Shown one piece after another: positions 8,258 through 17,649 of a stretch of DNA of 30,644 nucleotides. The position numbers were made by a program, and so were the translations under genes. Origin of the DNA: CAZEDU01 sp964511185. Lineage in GTDB: Bacteria > Myxococcota > Myxococcia > Myxococcales > Myxococcaceae. The stretch lies in NCBI GenBank assembly GCA_964511185.1, contig CAZEDU010000058.1, positions 1 to 30,644 on the forward strand, written 5' to 3'. Position 1 is the stretch's first letter. Every line of letters begins with the position of its first letter. Below the pieces are notes generated by a model that was not told where the DNA came from, ran no database searches, and worked only from the letters and a program-made list of their open reading frames with translations.

Positions 8258-8941
8258 TCAGCGGCTGCGCGAGAGACGCGCCATCACGAAGGACACCACG
8301 CGGTCGCAGCGCGACGCATGGAAGGGGAACGCCTCGCCCGCGGCGGCGCCGACCATCGACTCGAGGCTTTGACGCAACGCCGCGCGGGCGCGGGACAGCC
8401 GCGTCTTGACCACGTCCTCGCTCACGTCCAGCGCGCGGGCGGTCTCGGCGGTGTCCATCCCGTCGACCTCGCGCAGCACGAAGACCACCCGGTACAGCTC
8501 GGGCAGCCCGTCCACCGCCCGCTCCAAGAGGGCCGCGAGCTCCCGCCGGCTCGCCTGGAGCTCAGGCGTGGCAATGGGCGCGGTCGACTCCATGGCGGGC
8601 TCCTCGAGCAAAGTCAGGCTGACCGAAGGGTGCCTGCGCTCGGACCGCAGGCGCCCCAGCGCCTCGTGGAGGGCGATCTGCGTGAGCCAGGTTCGAAACC
8701 GGGCCTCTTTCCGGAACGAGCCCAGCTTGGCGTACGCGCGCAGGTAGACGGCCTGCATCACGTCCTCCACCTCGGTCTCCTCGCGGATGATCGAGCGCAC
8801 CGCCCGGTACAGCCCGGCGTTGTGCCGCCGCATCAACAGCTCGAACGCGGCCGCGTCTCCAGCCAGCACGCGCTCGACGATCTGCTCGTCGGGCGGCCCC
8901 TCGGGCTGCGGCGCCGGCTGGTCCTTCGATGCGCTCCACAT
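8258..8941 (-). CDS. ECF-family RNA polymerase sigma factor
   Basis: A 227-residue group 4 sigma-70 protein. Region 2 is at about residues 35-105 (AAFELLMRRHNAGLYRAVRS, then EDVMQAVYLRAYAKL and FRTWLTQIALHEAL), and region 4 with its helix-turn-helix at about 145-200 (LPELYRVVFVLREVDGMDTA, DVSEDVVKTRLSRAR). There is no extra C-terminal SnoaL-like domain and no obvious anti-sigma gene next door. The ATG at 8941 was chosen because AGGAGG sits seven bases before it. The gene is divergent from a DoxX-like membrane protein, and palindromic sequence in the 110-bp gap could be the shared control point. The regulon cannot be read from the sequence. Confidence 0.92.
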   Translation of the reverse strand: MWSASKDQPAPQPEGPPDEQIVERVLAGDAAAFELLMRRHNAGLYRAVRSIIREETEVEDVMQAVYLRAYAKLGSFRKEARFRTWLTQIALHEALGRLRSERRHPSVSLTLLEEPAMESTAPIATPELQASRRELAALLERAVDGLPELYRVVFVLREVDGMDTAETARALDVSEDVVKTRLSRARAALRQSLESMVGAAAGEAFPFHASRCDRVVSFVMARLSRSR

Positions 8942-8978
8942 GCACGCCTCCTTCCCCTTGGACGCCGCGCGAGGACAA

Positions 8979-9006
8979 AGGTGACGCCCGCCGCCCGCTG
9001 TCACCT
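8979..9006. promoter_or_regulatory. Inverted repeats between sigma factor and DoxX genes
   Basis: AGGTGAC and GTCACCT form perfect 7-bp arms separated by 14 bases, and the right arm overlaps a second small palindrome (TGTCA-CC-TGACA, 8999-9010). The shared TGAC half-site repeated in the gap between two divergent genes suggests an operator, possibly for a dimeric repressor. It could instead be a chance hairpin. Confidence 0.35.
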
Positions 9007-9051
9007 GACACGCGCCGGGGCATCTTGAAGAACAGATAGGAGGAGCTTCCC

Positions 9052-9477
9052 ATGCTCTCGAAGACACTGGACAAGCCGTATTGGTTGCTTCGCATCGCGT
9101 TCGGCGCGGTGCCCATCGTCGCCGGGTTGGACAAGTTCACGAACCTGCTCACCGACTGGACCCAGTACTTGAGCCCCTGGGTGAGCGGGTGGGTGCCGGC
9201 CACGGCCTTCATGCAAGGGGTCGGCATCGTCGAGATCGCCGCGGGCGTCTTGGTGCTCTCCAAGCTCACGCGGCTCGGCGCCTACGTGGTGGCCCTCTGG
9301 CTCGTGGCCATCGCGCTCAACCTGCTCACCACCGGCCGGCACTTCGACGTCGCCGTCCGCGACCTGGTCATGGCGTGCGGCGCCTTCACGCTGGCCAAGC
9401 TGCAGGAAGCCCGCGACCGGCAGACCGCGAGCGAACGCGCCCCCGCGCACACGCCGCTCGAGCGCGCCCACGCATAG
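9052..9477 (+). CDS. DoxX-like integral membrane protein
   Basis: A 141-residue protein with four hydrophobic helices (about residues 10-30, 48-70, 76-96 and 104-122). It opens with YWLLRIAFGAVPIVAGLDKF, the usual first helix of DoxX/SURF4-like proteins, in which the conserved G-x-D-K-F follows helix one. DoxX proteins have been linked to redox and thiol stress and to quinone metabolism, but the activity here is unproven. A strong AGGAGG site precedes the ATG by about eight bases. The last 20 residues are a charged cytoplasmic tail. It is divergently paired with the ECF sigma factor, so it may be part of that factor's regulon. Confidence 0.82.
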   Translation: MLSKTLDKPYWLLRIAFGAVPIVAGLDKFTNLLTDWTQYLSPWVSGWVPATAFMQGVGIVEIAAGVLVLSKLTRLGAYVVALWLVAIALNLLTTGRHFDVAVRDLVMACGAFTLAKLQEARDRQTASERAPAHTPLERAHA

Positions 9478-9492
9478 AAGGCCCGGCCGGCG

Positions 9493-10347
9493 CTACCAGA
9501 ACACGTGCTCGCGCTCGCGCCGGCCGCGGTCGAGCAGCGACTGGATCGCGCCTTTGACGACCTTCACCTTCTTGTCGAGCTCCACGTCGTCGTCATCGGC
9601 GCTGCCGGTGAACGTGAGCGGGTCGCCGAAGTAGATGCGGTACTTGGTGGGCAAGGGCAGCGGCAGCACGTGCGGCGTGATGGGGAACGCCGGAAAGCCG
9701 AGCACCTTGGCCAGCGGCTTCAAGTTGAACAGCGCCGGCGCCTGCTCCTCCGCGCCCACCACGCCAACCGGCACGATGGGGCTCTGCGTCTCCAGCGCCA
9801 GCCGCATGAAGCCGTGCCCGAACTCCTGCAGCTGGTACCGCTGCGCGTAGAGCTTGGTGATGCCGCGGATGCCTTCGGGGAAGACGAGGATCGCCTCGTC
9901 CGACTCGAGCAGCCGGCGGCAGTTCTCGGGCGTGCCGACGATCTGCCCGACCCGCGCCATGAAGGTCGAGACGTACGGCAGCGTGGGCACCCACTTCTCG
10001 ACCATGCTGCGAATCGCCCGCGGCGGGCTCGCCTCGGTGAGCATCGCCACGCCGATCATCGCCCCGTCCATCGGCAGCTGGCCGGAGTGGTTGGACACCA
10101 GGAGCACGCGGCCGGCCGGCACCTTCTCGATGCCGAACGTCTCGACCCGGTGGTAGTGCTTGTAGACCCAGACGAGCGGCGCGACGACCGCCAGCGCGTA
10201 CTGCAGGTTGAACCCGAACGGGTCGACGCCGTACTCGTTCTCCGGACGGCGAATCGCCTGCAGCTTCTGCTCGATGGTGTCTCCCGCCATCGACCGGGTC
10301 CACTTCAACAACCCTGACTTCAGCGCATCGGTGACCGGCTCGAGCAT
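9493..10347 (-). CDS. PlsC-type lysophospholipid/glycerol acyltransferase
   Basis: A 284-residue acyltransferase of the LPLAT superfamily, expected to transfer a fatty acyl group from acyl-CoA or acyl-ACP to a glycerolipid at the inner face of the membrane. A membrane-seeking helix lies at about residues 48-62 (LQYALAVVAPLVWVY). The catalytic His is H87 in SNHSGQLPMDG with D94; the spacing is H-x6-D, longer than the classical H-x4-D and similar to the NHSG-x-x-P-x-D form of MGAT-like and actinobacterial members. The substrate-binding block is F156-P-E-G-I-R-G. The ATG at 10347 was chosen over an in-frame start 36 bp upstream, which would lie in the divergent neighbour. The acceptor lipid cannot be told from sequence. 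Confidence 0.85.
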   Translation of the reverse strand: MLEPVTDALKSGLLKWTRSMAGDTIEQKLQAIRRPENEYGVDPFGFNLQYALAVVAPLVWVYKHYHRVETFGIEKVPAGRVLLVSNHSGQLPMDGAMIGVAMLTEASPPRAIRSMVEKWVPTLPYVSTFMARVGQIVGTPENCRRLLESDEAILVFPEGIRGITKLYAQRYQLQEFGHGFMRLALETQSPIVPVGVVGAEEQAPALFNLKPLAKVLGFPAFPITPHVLPLPLPTKYRIYFGDPLTFTGSADDDDVELDKKVKVVKGAIQSLLDRGRREREHVFW

Positions 10348-10416
10348 GGGCGAACATCTAGCCTCCGCACCGTGGGCGGGCAACCGGGCCCGACTGTCGT
10401 ATGCTCACCCGCCTTG

Positions 10417-11184
10417 CAGACTCGACGCCTCTCCTTCTTCTTCGCGGCGCTTCTCATCGGCCTCGGCGCGGGGCAGGCGCGCGCGCAAGAGCCCACCGAC
10501 CCGGAGGAGTCGAGCCCCGAGCTCAAAGCGGCCAAGGCCCACTACCAGGACCTCGACTTCGAGAAGTGCCTGAAGAAGCTCGCGCAGGCGTCGAAGGCGC
10601 GGCACAGCCGGGCGGATGAGATCGAGATCGAGCTGTACAGCGGCCTGTGCGCGTTCAACCTGGGCGACAAGGGCGCCGCCGAGCGGCACTTCCGCGCCGC
10701 GCTCGAGCTGGAGCCGACGACCGAGCTGCCGGCGTACACCAGCCCGAAGATCGTCGAGCTGTTCCGCGGCATCCAGCGCCGCGTCGAGCGGGCCAAGCCG
10801 CCTCTCCCCGAGCCTGCGCCCGAGCGCACCGTGGAAGCGCCGGCGCGCACCGAGCCGCTGGTCGAGCCGGAGCCCGAGCAGCCCGCCCCGGAGACCCTCG
10901 CGGTCGAGCGGCGCCGCTTTGCGCCGGAAGCGCCGGCGGCCAGCCGCCCCGCACCGGTGCTGCCCATCGTGCTGGCGGGCCTCGCCGTGGCGGCGGCCGG
11001 CACCGGCACCTACTTCGGGCTCCAGGCGAGAGACCAGGCGGAGCGCGCGAACGGCGCCTTCTTCGAGTCCGACGCCATCGCCCACGGCGAGCGCGCGCAG
11101 CGCAACGCCCTGATCGCCAACGTCTCCTTCGGCGTCGCGGCGATCGGCGGCGTCTCGGCGGCGCTCACGTTCGCGTTCGAATAG
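10417..11184 (+). CDS. Secreted or anchored TPR-like protein
   Basis: A protein of about 255 residues. From the TTG at 10417 it begins with an ideal signal peptide (QTRRLSFFFAALLIGLGAG, cut after ARA). A GTG at 10372 would add 15 residues of poor signal-peptide quality, so the start is uncertain. After the signal come TPR-like helices (about residues 25-95, with FEKCLKKLAQA and AAERHFRAALELEP), a Pro/Glu-rich linker (about 110-165), then two hydrophobic helices near the C-terminus (LPIVLAGLAVAAAGTGTYFG and VSFGVAAIGGVSAALTF). This layout is common in myxobacterial envelope proteins of unknown role. It is divergent from the acyltransferase gene. Confidence 0.75.
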   Translation, partial: QTRRLSFFFAALLIGLGAGQARAQEPTDPEESSPELKAAKAHYQDLDFEKCLKKLAQASKARHSRADEIEIELYSGLCAFNLGDKGAAERHFRAALELEPTTELPAYTSPKIVELFRGIQRRVERAKPPLPEPAPERTVEAPARTEPLVEPEPEQPAPETLAVERRRFAPEAPAASRPAPVLPIVLAGLAVAAAGTGTYFGLQARDQAERANGAFFESDAIAHGERAQRNALIANVSFGVAAIGGVSAALTFAFE

Positions 11185-11259
11185 GCGCGGACATCGACCG
11201 GCCTCGCAGGTTGTTCCATAGGTGTGATCCCTAAAGATGGGAACAGCGAGCGAGCGGCC

Positions 11260-13650
11260 ATGAGCGGCCCCGGCGCCTTGGGGACCAGGCTCGCCTCGAT
11301 TGCAGATCCGCTCGCGCTGCTCGAGGGGCTCTTCGAGCACTCTCCGGTGCCCTACATCTTGTTCTCGGCCGACGGCCACCCGGTGCTCACCAACCCGGCG
11401 TACCGCGCGATGTTCGATGCCGAGCCGCCTCCCGAGTACAACGTGCTCCAAGACGAGATCGCCGCCCGGCACGGCTGGCTCGAGGCGATTCACAGCGCCT
11501 TCCAGGGCCAGACGATTCACACCCCGGTCATCTGGTACGACCCGAAGGAGCTCCAGCACATCCAGGCGCCGGGCCACGTCAAGGCAGCGGCCATCTCGTG
11601 CACCTTCTTCCCGCTCTACTCCAGCCCGGGCACCGTCTCGCACGTGGCGGTGGCCTACAAAGACGTGACCGCCGAGCTCACCACGCGCGAGCAGGCCCAG
11701 CGCCAGCTCGCCGAGGCCGAAGAGCGCTACCGGACCTTCATCCGCCAAAGCAGCGACGGCATCTGGCGCGTCGAGCTGCGCGAGCCGATCGCGACCCAGC
11801 TGCCCTGCCAGGAGCAGATGGAGCGCATCTACCGCGACAGCTACGTCGCCGAGTGCAACGACGCGATGGCGCGCATGTACGGGCTCGAGCGCGCGGAGCA
11901 GCTGGTCGGCAGGCGCGCGAGCGAGCTGCTCGCGCTCGACCAACCCGAGAACATCCAATACCTGCGCGACTTCATCGAAGGTGGCTACAGGCTCGAGGAC
12001 GTCGAGTCGCTGGGGCAGGACACCCGGGGGGAGCGCAAGGTCTTTCAGGGCATGTGGGTGGGCGACGTGCAGGACGGCATGCTGATTCGGGCGTGGGGCA
12101 TCCGCCGCGACGTGACCGAGGCGCGCCGCGCGGAGGACCGGCTGCGCCAGAGCGAAGAGGCGTTCAGCCGCATCTTTCACTCTCCGCTGCTCGGGCTGCT
12201 CTTCACGGACTACCAAGGCCGCGTCCTCAAGGCGAACGACACGTTCCTCCGCACCATCGGCTACACCCGCGAGGAGTTCGACAGCGGGCACATGGACTGG
12301 AACTGGAAGGCGATGACCCCGCCGGAGTGGACCGAGATCACCGAGAAGGCGCTGCGCGACATCCGGGCCACCGGGAGCACCGAGCAGTTCGAGAAGGAGT
12401 ACTTCCGCAAGGACGGCCGGCGGGTGCCGGTGTTGCTCGGCAGCACGCGCATCGAGTCGCAGCAGTGCAACGTCACCTTCGTGCTCGACCTGACCCAACG
12501 CAAGGCGGCCGAGCAGCGCGCCGAGACGGAGCGCAAGCGGCTGCTCGATGTGCTGATGCAGGTGCCCGCGTCGATCAACATGACGCGCGGGCCAGAGCAC
12601 GTGCTCGAGCTCGCCAACCCGACCTTCCAGCGGCTCGTCGGCGACAGGCGGCTCCTCGGGCTGCCGATCGCCCAGGCGCTCCCGGAGCTCTCGCGCCACC
12701 CGCTGCTCGAGCAGATCCACCGCGTCTACGAGGACGGCGCGCCGGCCGAAGAGAAGGAGGTCAGCCTCTTGGCCGCGGACGGGGCGACGGGCGAGCGCTT
12801 CCTCGACATGGCCTGCCTGCCGCTGCGCGACGGGACCGGCGCGGTGGACTCGGTGCTGAGCTTCGGCGTCGACGTCACCGACTCGGTGCGGGTTCGAAAG
12901 GAGCTCGAAGAGGCGGTGCGCGCGCGCGACATCTTCCTTTCGGTCGCCAGCCACGAGCTGAAGACGCCGCTCACCCCGCTCATCCTGAAGCTGGAGCAGC
13001 TGCGGCGGGAGGCCGAGAAGTACCCGGGCCACCCGCTCTCGCGCGCCGTCACCTCGTCGACCGAGGTGGGCAGCCGCCAGGTGCGCAAGTTGAACGAGCT
13101 GGTGGGCGACCTGCTCGACGTCTCGCGCATCCGCGAGCGCCGCTTCCACGTCGAGCTCGAGTGGGTCGACCTCACGGCGGTCGTGCGCGAGGTCTGCAGC
13201 CGGTACCAGAGCGAGTCGGCGCACGGGGGGAGCCACCTCGCGGTCCAGGCGGAGGAGCGCGTGGTCGGCCGTTGGAACCGCCTGCGGCTCGAGCAGGTGG
13301 TCACCAACCTGGTGGACAACGCGCTCAAGTACGGGGCGGACAACCCGGTGCAGGTCCGCGTCCGGCGCCGGGGCGCTCGCGCCATCTTGCAGGTCGTCGA
13401 CCACGGCATCGGCATCGGCGAGCGGGCGCAGCGCCGCATCTTCGAGCGCTTCGAGCGCGCCGTCTCGGAGCGGCACTACGGCGGGTTGGGCTTAGGGCTC
13501 TACATCACGCGGGAGATCGTCAGGGCGCTGGGCGGCTCGATTCGCGTGCGCAGCCAGCTGGGCGTCGAGACCGTCTTCACCGTCAAGCTGCCGCTCGAGC
13601 CCCGGCCCGGGCGGCGCGCGGCGGAAGAGCAAAGCGCCCCGGGTCGGTGA
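11260..13650 (+). CDS. PAS-domain sensor histidine kinase
   Basis: A soluble 796-residue sensor kinase (no transmembrane helix seen). Four PAS-like segments run at about residues 15-135, 140-295, 300-420 and 425-545; the second and third end in the usual IRRDVTEAR and LDLTQRKAA linkers. The HisKA domain follows with the phospho-acceptor H565 in VASHELKTPL, then the ATPase domain with N box NLVDNALKYG, G1 VVDHGIGIG, F box RIFERFERA and G2 GLGLGLY. All catalytic boxes are intact, so it should autophosphorylate. No receiver domain is fused and no partner response regulator is adjacent, so it is an orphan kinase here. The start may instead be the GTG at 11224. Confidence 0.92.
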   Translation: MSGPGALGTRLASIADPLALLEGLFEHSPVPYILFSADGHPVLTNPAYRAMFDAEPPPEYNVLQDEIAARHGWLEAIHSAFQGQTIHTPVIWYDPKELQHIQAPGHVKAAAISCTFFPLYSSPGTVSHVAVAYKDVTAELTTREQAQRQLAEAEERYRTFIRQSSDGIWRVELREPIATQLPCQEQMERIYRDSYVAECNDAMARMYGLERAEQLVGRRASELLALDQPENIQYLRDFIEGGYRLEDVESLGQDTRGERKVFQGMWVGDVQDGMLIRAWGIRRDVTEARRAEDRLRQSEEAFSRIFHSPLLGLLFTDYQGRVLKANDTFLRTIGYTREEFDSGHMDWNWKAMTPPEWTEITEKALRDIRATGSTEQFEKEYFRKDGRRVPVLLGSTRIESQQCNVTFVLDLTQRKAAEQRAETERKRLLDVLMQVPASINMTRGPEHVLELANPTFQRLVGDRRLLGLPIAQALPELSRHPLLEQIHRVYEDGAPAEEKEVSLLAADGATGERFLDMACLPLRDGTGAVDSVLSFGVDVTDSVRVRKELEEAVRARDIFLSVASHELKTPLTPLILKLEQLRREAEKYPGHPLSRAVTSSTEVGSRQVRKLNELVGDLLDVSRIRERRFHVELEWVDLTAVVREVCSRYQSESAHGGSHLAVQAEERVVGRWNRLRLEQVVTNLVDNALKYGADNPVQVRVRRRGARAILQVVDHGIGIGERAQRRIFERFERAVSERHYGGLGLGLYITREIVRALGGSIRVRSQLGVETVFTVKLPLEPRPGRRAAEEQSAPGR

Positions 13651-13668
13651 CCCTCTCCACCGGCACCT

Positions 13669-13989
13669 CTACGTCTGCGTTCGAATCGGCGCGAGCCCTT
13701 GCTCTTCCCGCCGGAGCTCGCGGTCCATCACGAAGGTGCCGAACGGGACGAGCGACGAGACGAACACCAGCCCCGCGCGAAAGAGCGTCCAGCGCCGCTC
13801 GAGGAACGCCTGAAAGAGCGCGGCGCAGAACAACACGAACAAGATGCCGTGCGCCATGCCGACCACCCGCACCGCGATCGGCATGCCCCACAGGTACTTG
13901 AGCGGCATCGCCACGCCGAGCAGCAAGAGGTACGAGATGCCTTCGATCAGCGCGATGAGCCGAAGCCGACCCAGGGTGGTTTTGAGCAT
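13669..13989 (-). CDS. DUF3817 integral membrane protein
   Basis: A 106-residue membrane protein with three hydrophobic helices (about residues 10-30, 40-62 and 70-86). The blocks LRLIALIEGISYLLLLGVAM, then PLKY, and VRVVGMAHGILFVLF fit the DUF3817 family, whose function is unknown. It lies 8 bp after the kinase stop codon and is probably the last gene of the GT2-deacetylase-kinase operon. It is convergent with the histidine kinase gene, 18 bp apart. Confidence 0.82.
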   Translation of the reverse strand: MLKTTLGRLRLIALIEGISYLLLLGVAMPLKYLWGMPIAVRVVGMAHGILFVLFCAALFQAFLERRWTLFRAGLVFVSSLVPFGTFVMDRELRREEQGLAPIRTQT

Positions 13990-13997
13990 GCCCTCTT

Positions 13998-15797
<1,800 letters not shown>

Positions 15798-15821
15798 CCG
15801 ACCTATCGGCCATTGTAGGAG

Positions 15822-16766
15822 CTAAAAGCCCCTTTTGCCCAAGGGAGCCAACCGCTCCGCGGCGCGCTGCAACGTCACCACCTCGAAATCACGGCGGAGC
15901 CAAGCAAACAACGTGGCGAGCCGCTCCTCTTTTTTCGCCCACCCCACCCGCACGTCGCGCTGCCTCGCCGCGAGGAAGGCGGGGACGTGCGCCGGGTCGA
16001 GCACGTCAATGCCGTGCAGCTCGAAGTTCACGAATGGCTCGCCGCGCAGCCGCTCGTAGAGCGCCTCCACTGTCTTCCAGGGGAACGACACCGCCAGCGT
16101 CCCGATGAACGGAACGCGCAGCGTCCTCGAGGTGGTGATCGGCAGCTCGAGCACCTGGCCCGCGCCGGCGCGGTAGGGCGCCGCTGGGTCGGGGTAGTAC
16201 GCCTGCCTGGGCGCGAGCAGCACGCGCGGGGTGTCGAGAATCGATCGCGAGGGACGGCCGAGCAGCTGCAGCGCGCCCAGCACCGCCGCCTTCGCCGCGT
16301 AATACGGCGCGGCCGGGAAGACCGACGAGCCGTAGCGGTAGCCCATGCGGGCCACCGCGCGGTAGAGCGCGGGCGAGAGCGTGTAGCCGGGCGCTCGAAA
16401 ACCCACCGGCCGCTGCCCCACCGCGGCGACGATCGCCTCGTCGGCGCGCCGCAGGTCCTGCACCACGTCCTCCTCGCTCCAGCGGGAGAGCGCGTAGTCG
16501 TGCGCGTGGCTGTGGCTCGCCACCTCGTGGCCGGCCTGGCGCGCCGCCTTCAACGCGGCCGCGGCCGTGGGCTCGGCCAGGTCCTCGCCGATGGCGAAGA
16601 GCGTCGCCGGCACCTTCGCTTCCGAGAACAGGCGGGCGAAGCGCGGCAGCGCCACGTCGTACACCGCGGTGCGCGCGGCCTGAGGCAAGGACGCCTCGTC
16701 GAGCCCATGAATGCGGCAGTAGTGCGGCAGGGAGTCCAGGTCGACCGAGATGGAGGCGATTCGCAT
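15822..16766 (-). CDS. NodB-type polysaccharide deacetylase
   Basis: A 314-residue carbohydrate esterase 4-like enzyme expected to remove acetyl groups from N-acetylated sugars in a polysaccharide or glycan precursor. Motif 1 SVDLD holds the catalytic Asp (D9 or D11), motif 2 H85-S-H-A-H89 supplies the zinc histidines, and motif 3 R124-A-P-G-Y is present. A late FELHGID carries the motif 5 histidine. There is no signal peptide, so it probably acts in the cytoplasm, as PIG-L-independent deacetylases of lipid-linked sugars do. It is 9 bp downstream of the GT2 gene, and the two likely act on the same glycan or lipid-linked sugar. The exact substrate is not evident. Confidence 0.88.
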   Translation of the reverse strand: MRIASISVDLDSLPHYCRIHGLDEASLPQAARTAVYDVALPRFARLFSEAKVPATLFAIGEDLAEPTAAAALKAARQAGHEVASHSHAHDYALSRWSEEDVVQDLRRADEAIVAAVGQRPVGFRAPGYTLSPALYRAVARMGYRYGSSVFPAAPYYAAKAAVLGALQLLGRPSRSILDTPRVLLAPRQAYYPDPAAPYRAGAGQVLELPITTSRTLRVPFIGTLAVSFPWKTVEALYERLRGEPFVNFELHGIDVLDPAHVPAFLAARQRDVRVGWAKKEERLATLFAWLRRDFEVVTLQRAAERLAPLGKRGF

Positions 16767-16775
16767 CGGTGAGCG

Positions 16776-17495
16776 CTACTGGCCGCGAACCCGAATCACG
16801 TACACCAGCTTGCCCACGTTCTTGAGCACGTTCGGCACGCGGCGGAAGAGGTGAATCGACGGCTGTCGCTTTTCGTGCAGCTGAATCGGGATCTCGGTGA
16901 TCGCGAGCCCCTGCCGCCACGCGCGCACCACGAACTCGCTGGCGAACACGTCCATGTCCACCACGCAGGCGCGGATCACCGGGAGAAGGCGCTCCCGCCG
17001 AAACGCCTTGAGCCCGTGCGTGTCGGTGCCGCGAAACCCCAACGTCACCTTGAGCAGCTTGTTGTGCGCGCGGGTGGCGAGGCGGCGAACGAGCGGGCGC
17101 TGGTCGCTGGCGCCCTTGGCCGCCTTCGAGCCCACCACCAGGTCCGCCCGGCCTTCCTTCAACAGCGGCAAGGCGGCGTCGTAGAAGACCAGGTCGCACA
17201 GGTCGATCTCGTCGCACACCACCCACTCGCCTCGGGCCTCGAGGATGCCGCGCTTGAGCGCGCTGCCGTAGTTCGGCCGCTCGGAGTGAAACCACTTGAG
17301 CCGCGGGTTCTCCTTCGTCATCCGCTCGAGGATCTCGGGCGTGCCGTCGGTGGAGCCGTTCTCGGCGAAGATGATCTCGTAGTCGAGCTTGCGCGCCTCC
17401 AGGCCCGCCGCCAGCTCGCGCCCCGCCGACTCGACGATGCTCGCCTCGTTGTAGACGGGGATGACCACCGAAAGCTGTGGAGAAAGCGCAGCCAT
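16776..17495 (-). CDS. Family 2 glycosyltransferase (DPM1/polyprenol-phosphate type)
   Basis: A 239-residue inverting GT-A glycosyltransferase that moves a sugar from a nucleotide-sugar, probably to a polyprenyl phosphate. It opens with LSVVIPVYNEA (8-18), followed by the nucleotide-binding ENGSTDGT block and CDEIDLCD where the metal-binding D-x-D is expected. There is no C-terminal membrane domain, in keeping with soluble dolichol-phosphate-mannose synthase-like enzymes. It is the first gene of a minus-strand set with deacetylase, kinase and DUF3817 protein, and is divergent from the giant TPR gene. A link between sugar transfer and kinase signalling is inferred from gene order only. Confidence 0.88.
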   Translation of the reverse strand: MAALSPQLSVVIPVYNEASIVESAGRELAAGLEARKLDYEIIFAENGSTDGTPEILERMTKENPRLKWFHSERPNYGSALKRGILEARGEWVVCDEIDLCDLVFYDAALPLLKEGRADLVVGSKAAKGASDQRPLVRRLATRAHNKLLKVTLGFRGTDTHGLKAFRRERLLPVIRACVVDMDVFASEFVVRAWRQGLAITEIPIQLHEKRQPSIHLFRRVPNVLKNVGKLVYVIRVRGQ

Positions 17496-17579
17496 GGGAA
17501 AGAAGCGAAGGCGCCCCGCCTACCACGGCTCCTGCGCGAACGCACCACCACCGTGCCGCTGAAACACCTACCTCTCTTG

Positions 17580-17605
17580 GCGCCTTTCGAAGGCGCTCCA
17601 GCGCC
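17580..17605. promoter_or_regulatory. Overlapping palindromes upstream of giant TPR gene
   Basis: GCGCCTT-TCG-AAGGCGC (17580-17596) is a perfect inverted repeat, and it overlaps a second one, GGCGCT-CC-AGCGCC (17592-17605). Together they place three GGCGC-type half-sites in 27 bases within the 154-bp divergent gap, about 45-70 bp before the ATG at 17650. This fits an operator, but no regulator can be named. Confidence 0.35.
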
Positions 17606-17649
17606 GTTCTGCTAACGTTTCGCCCCGAGTCCGGGCCCTTGGGAGTGAC

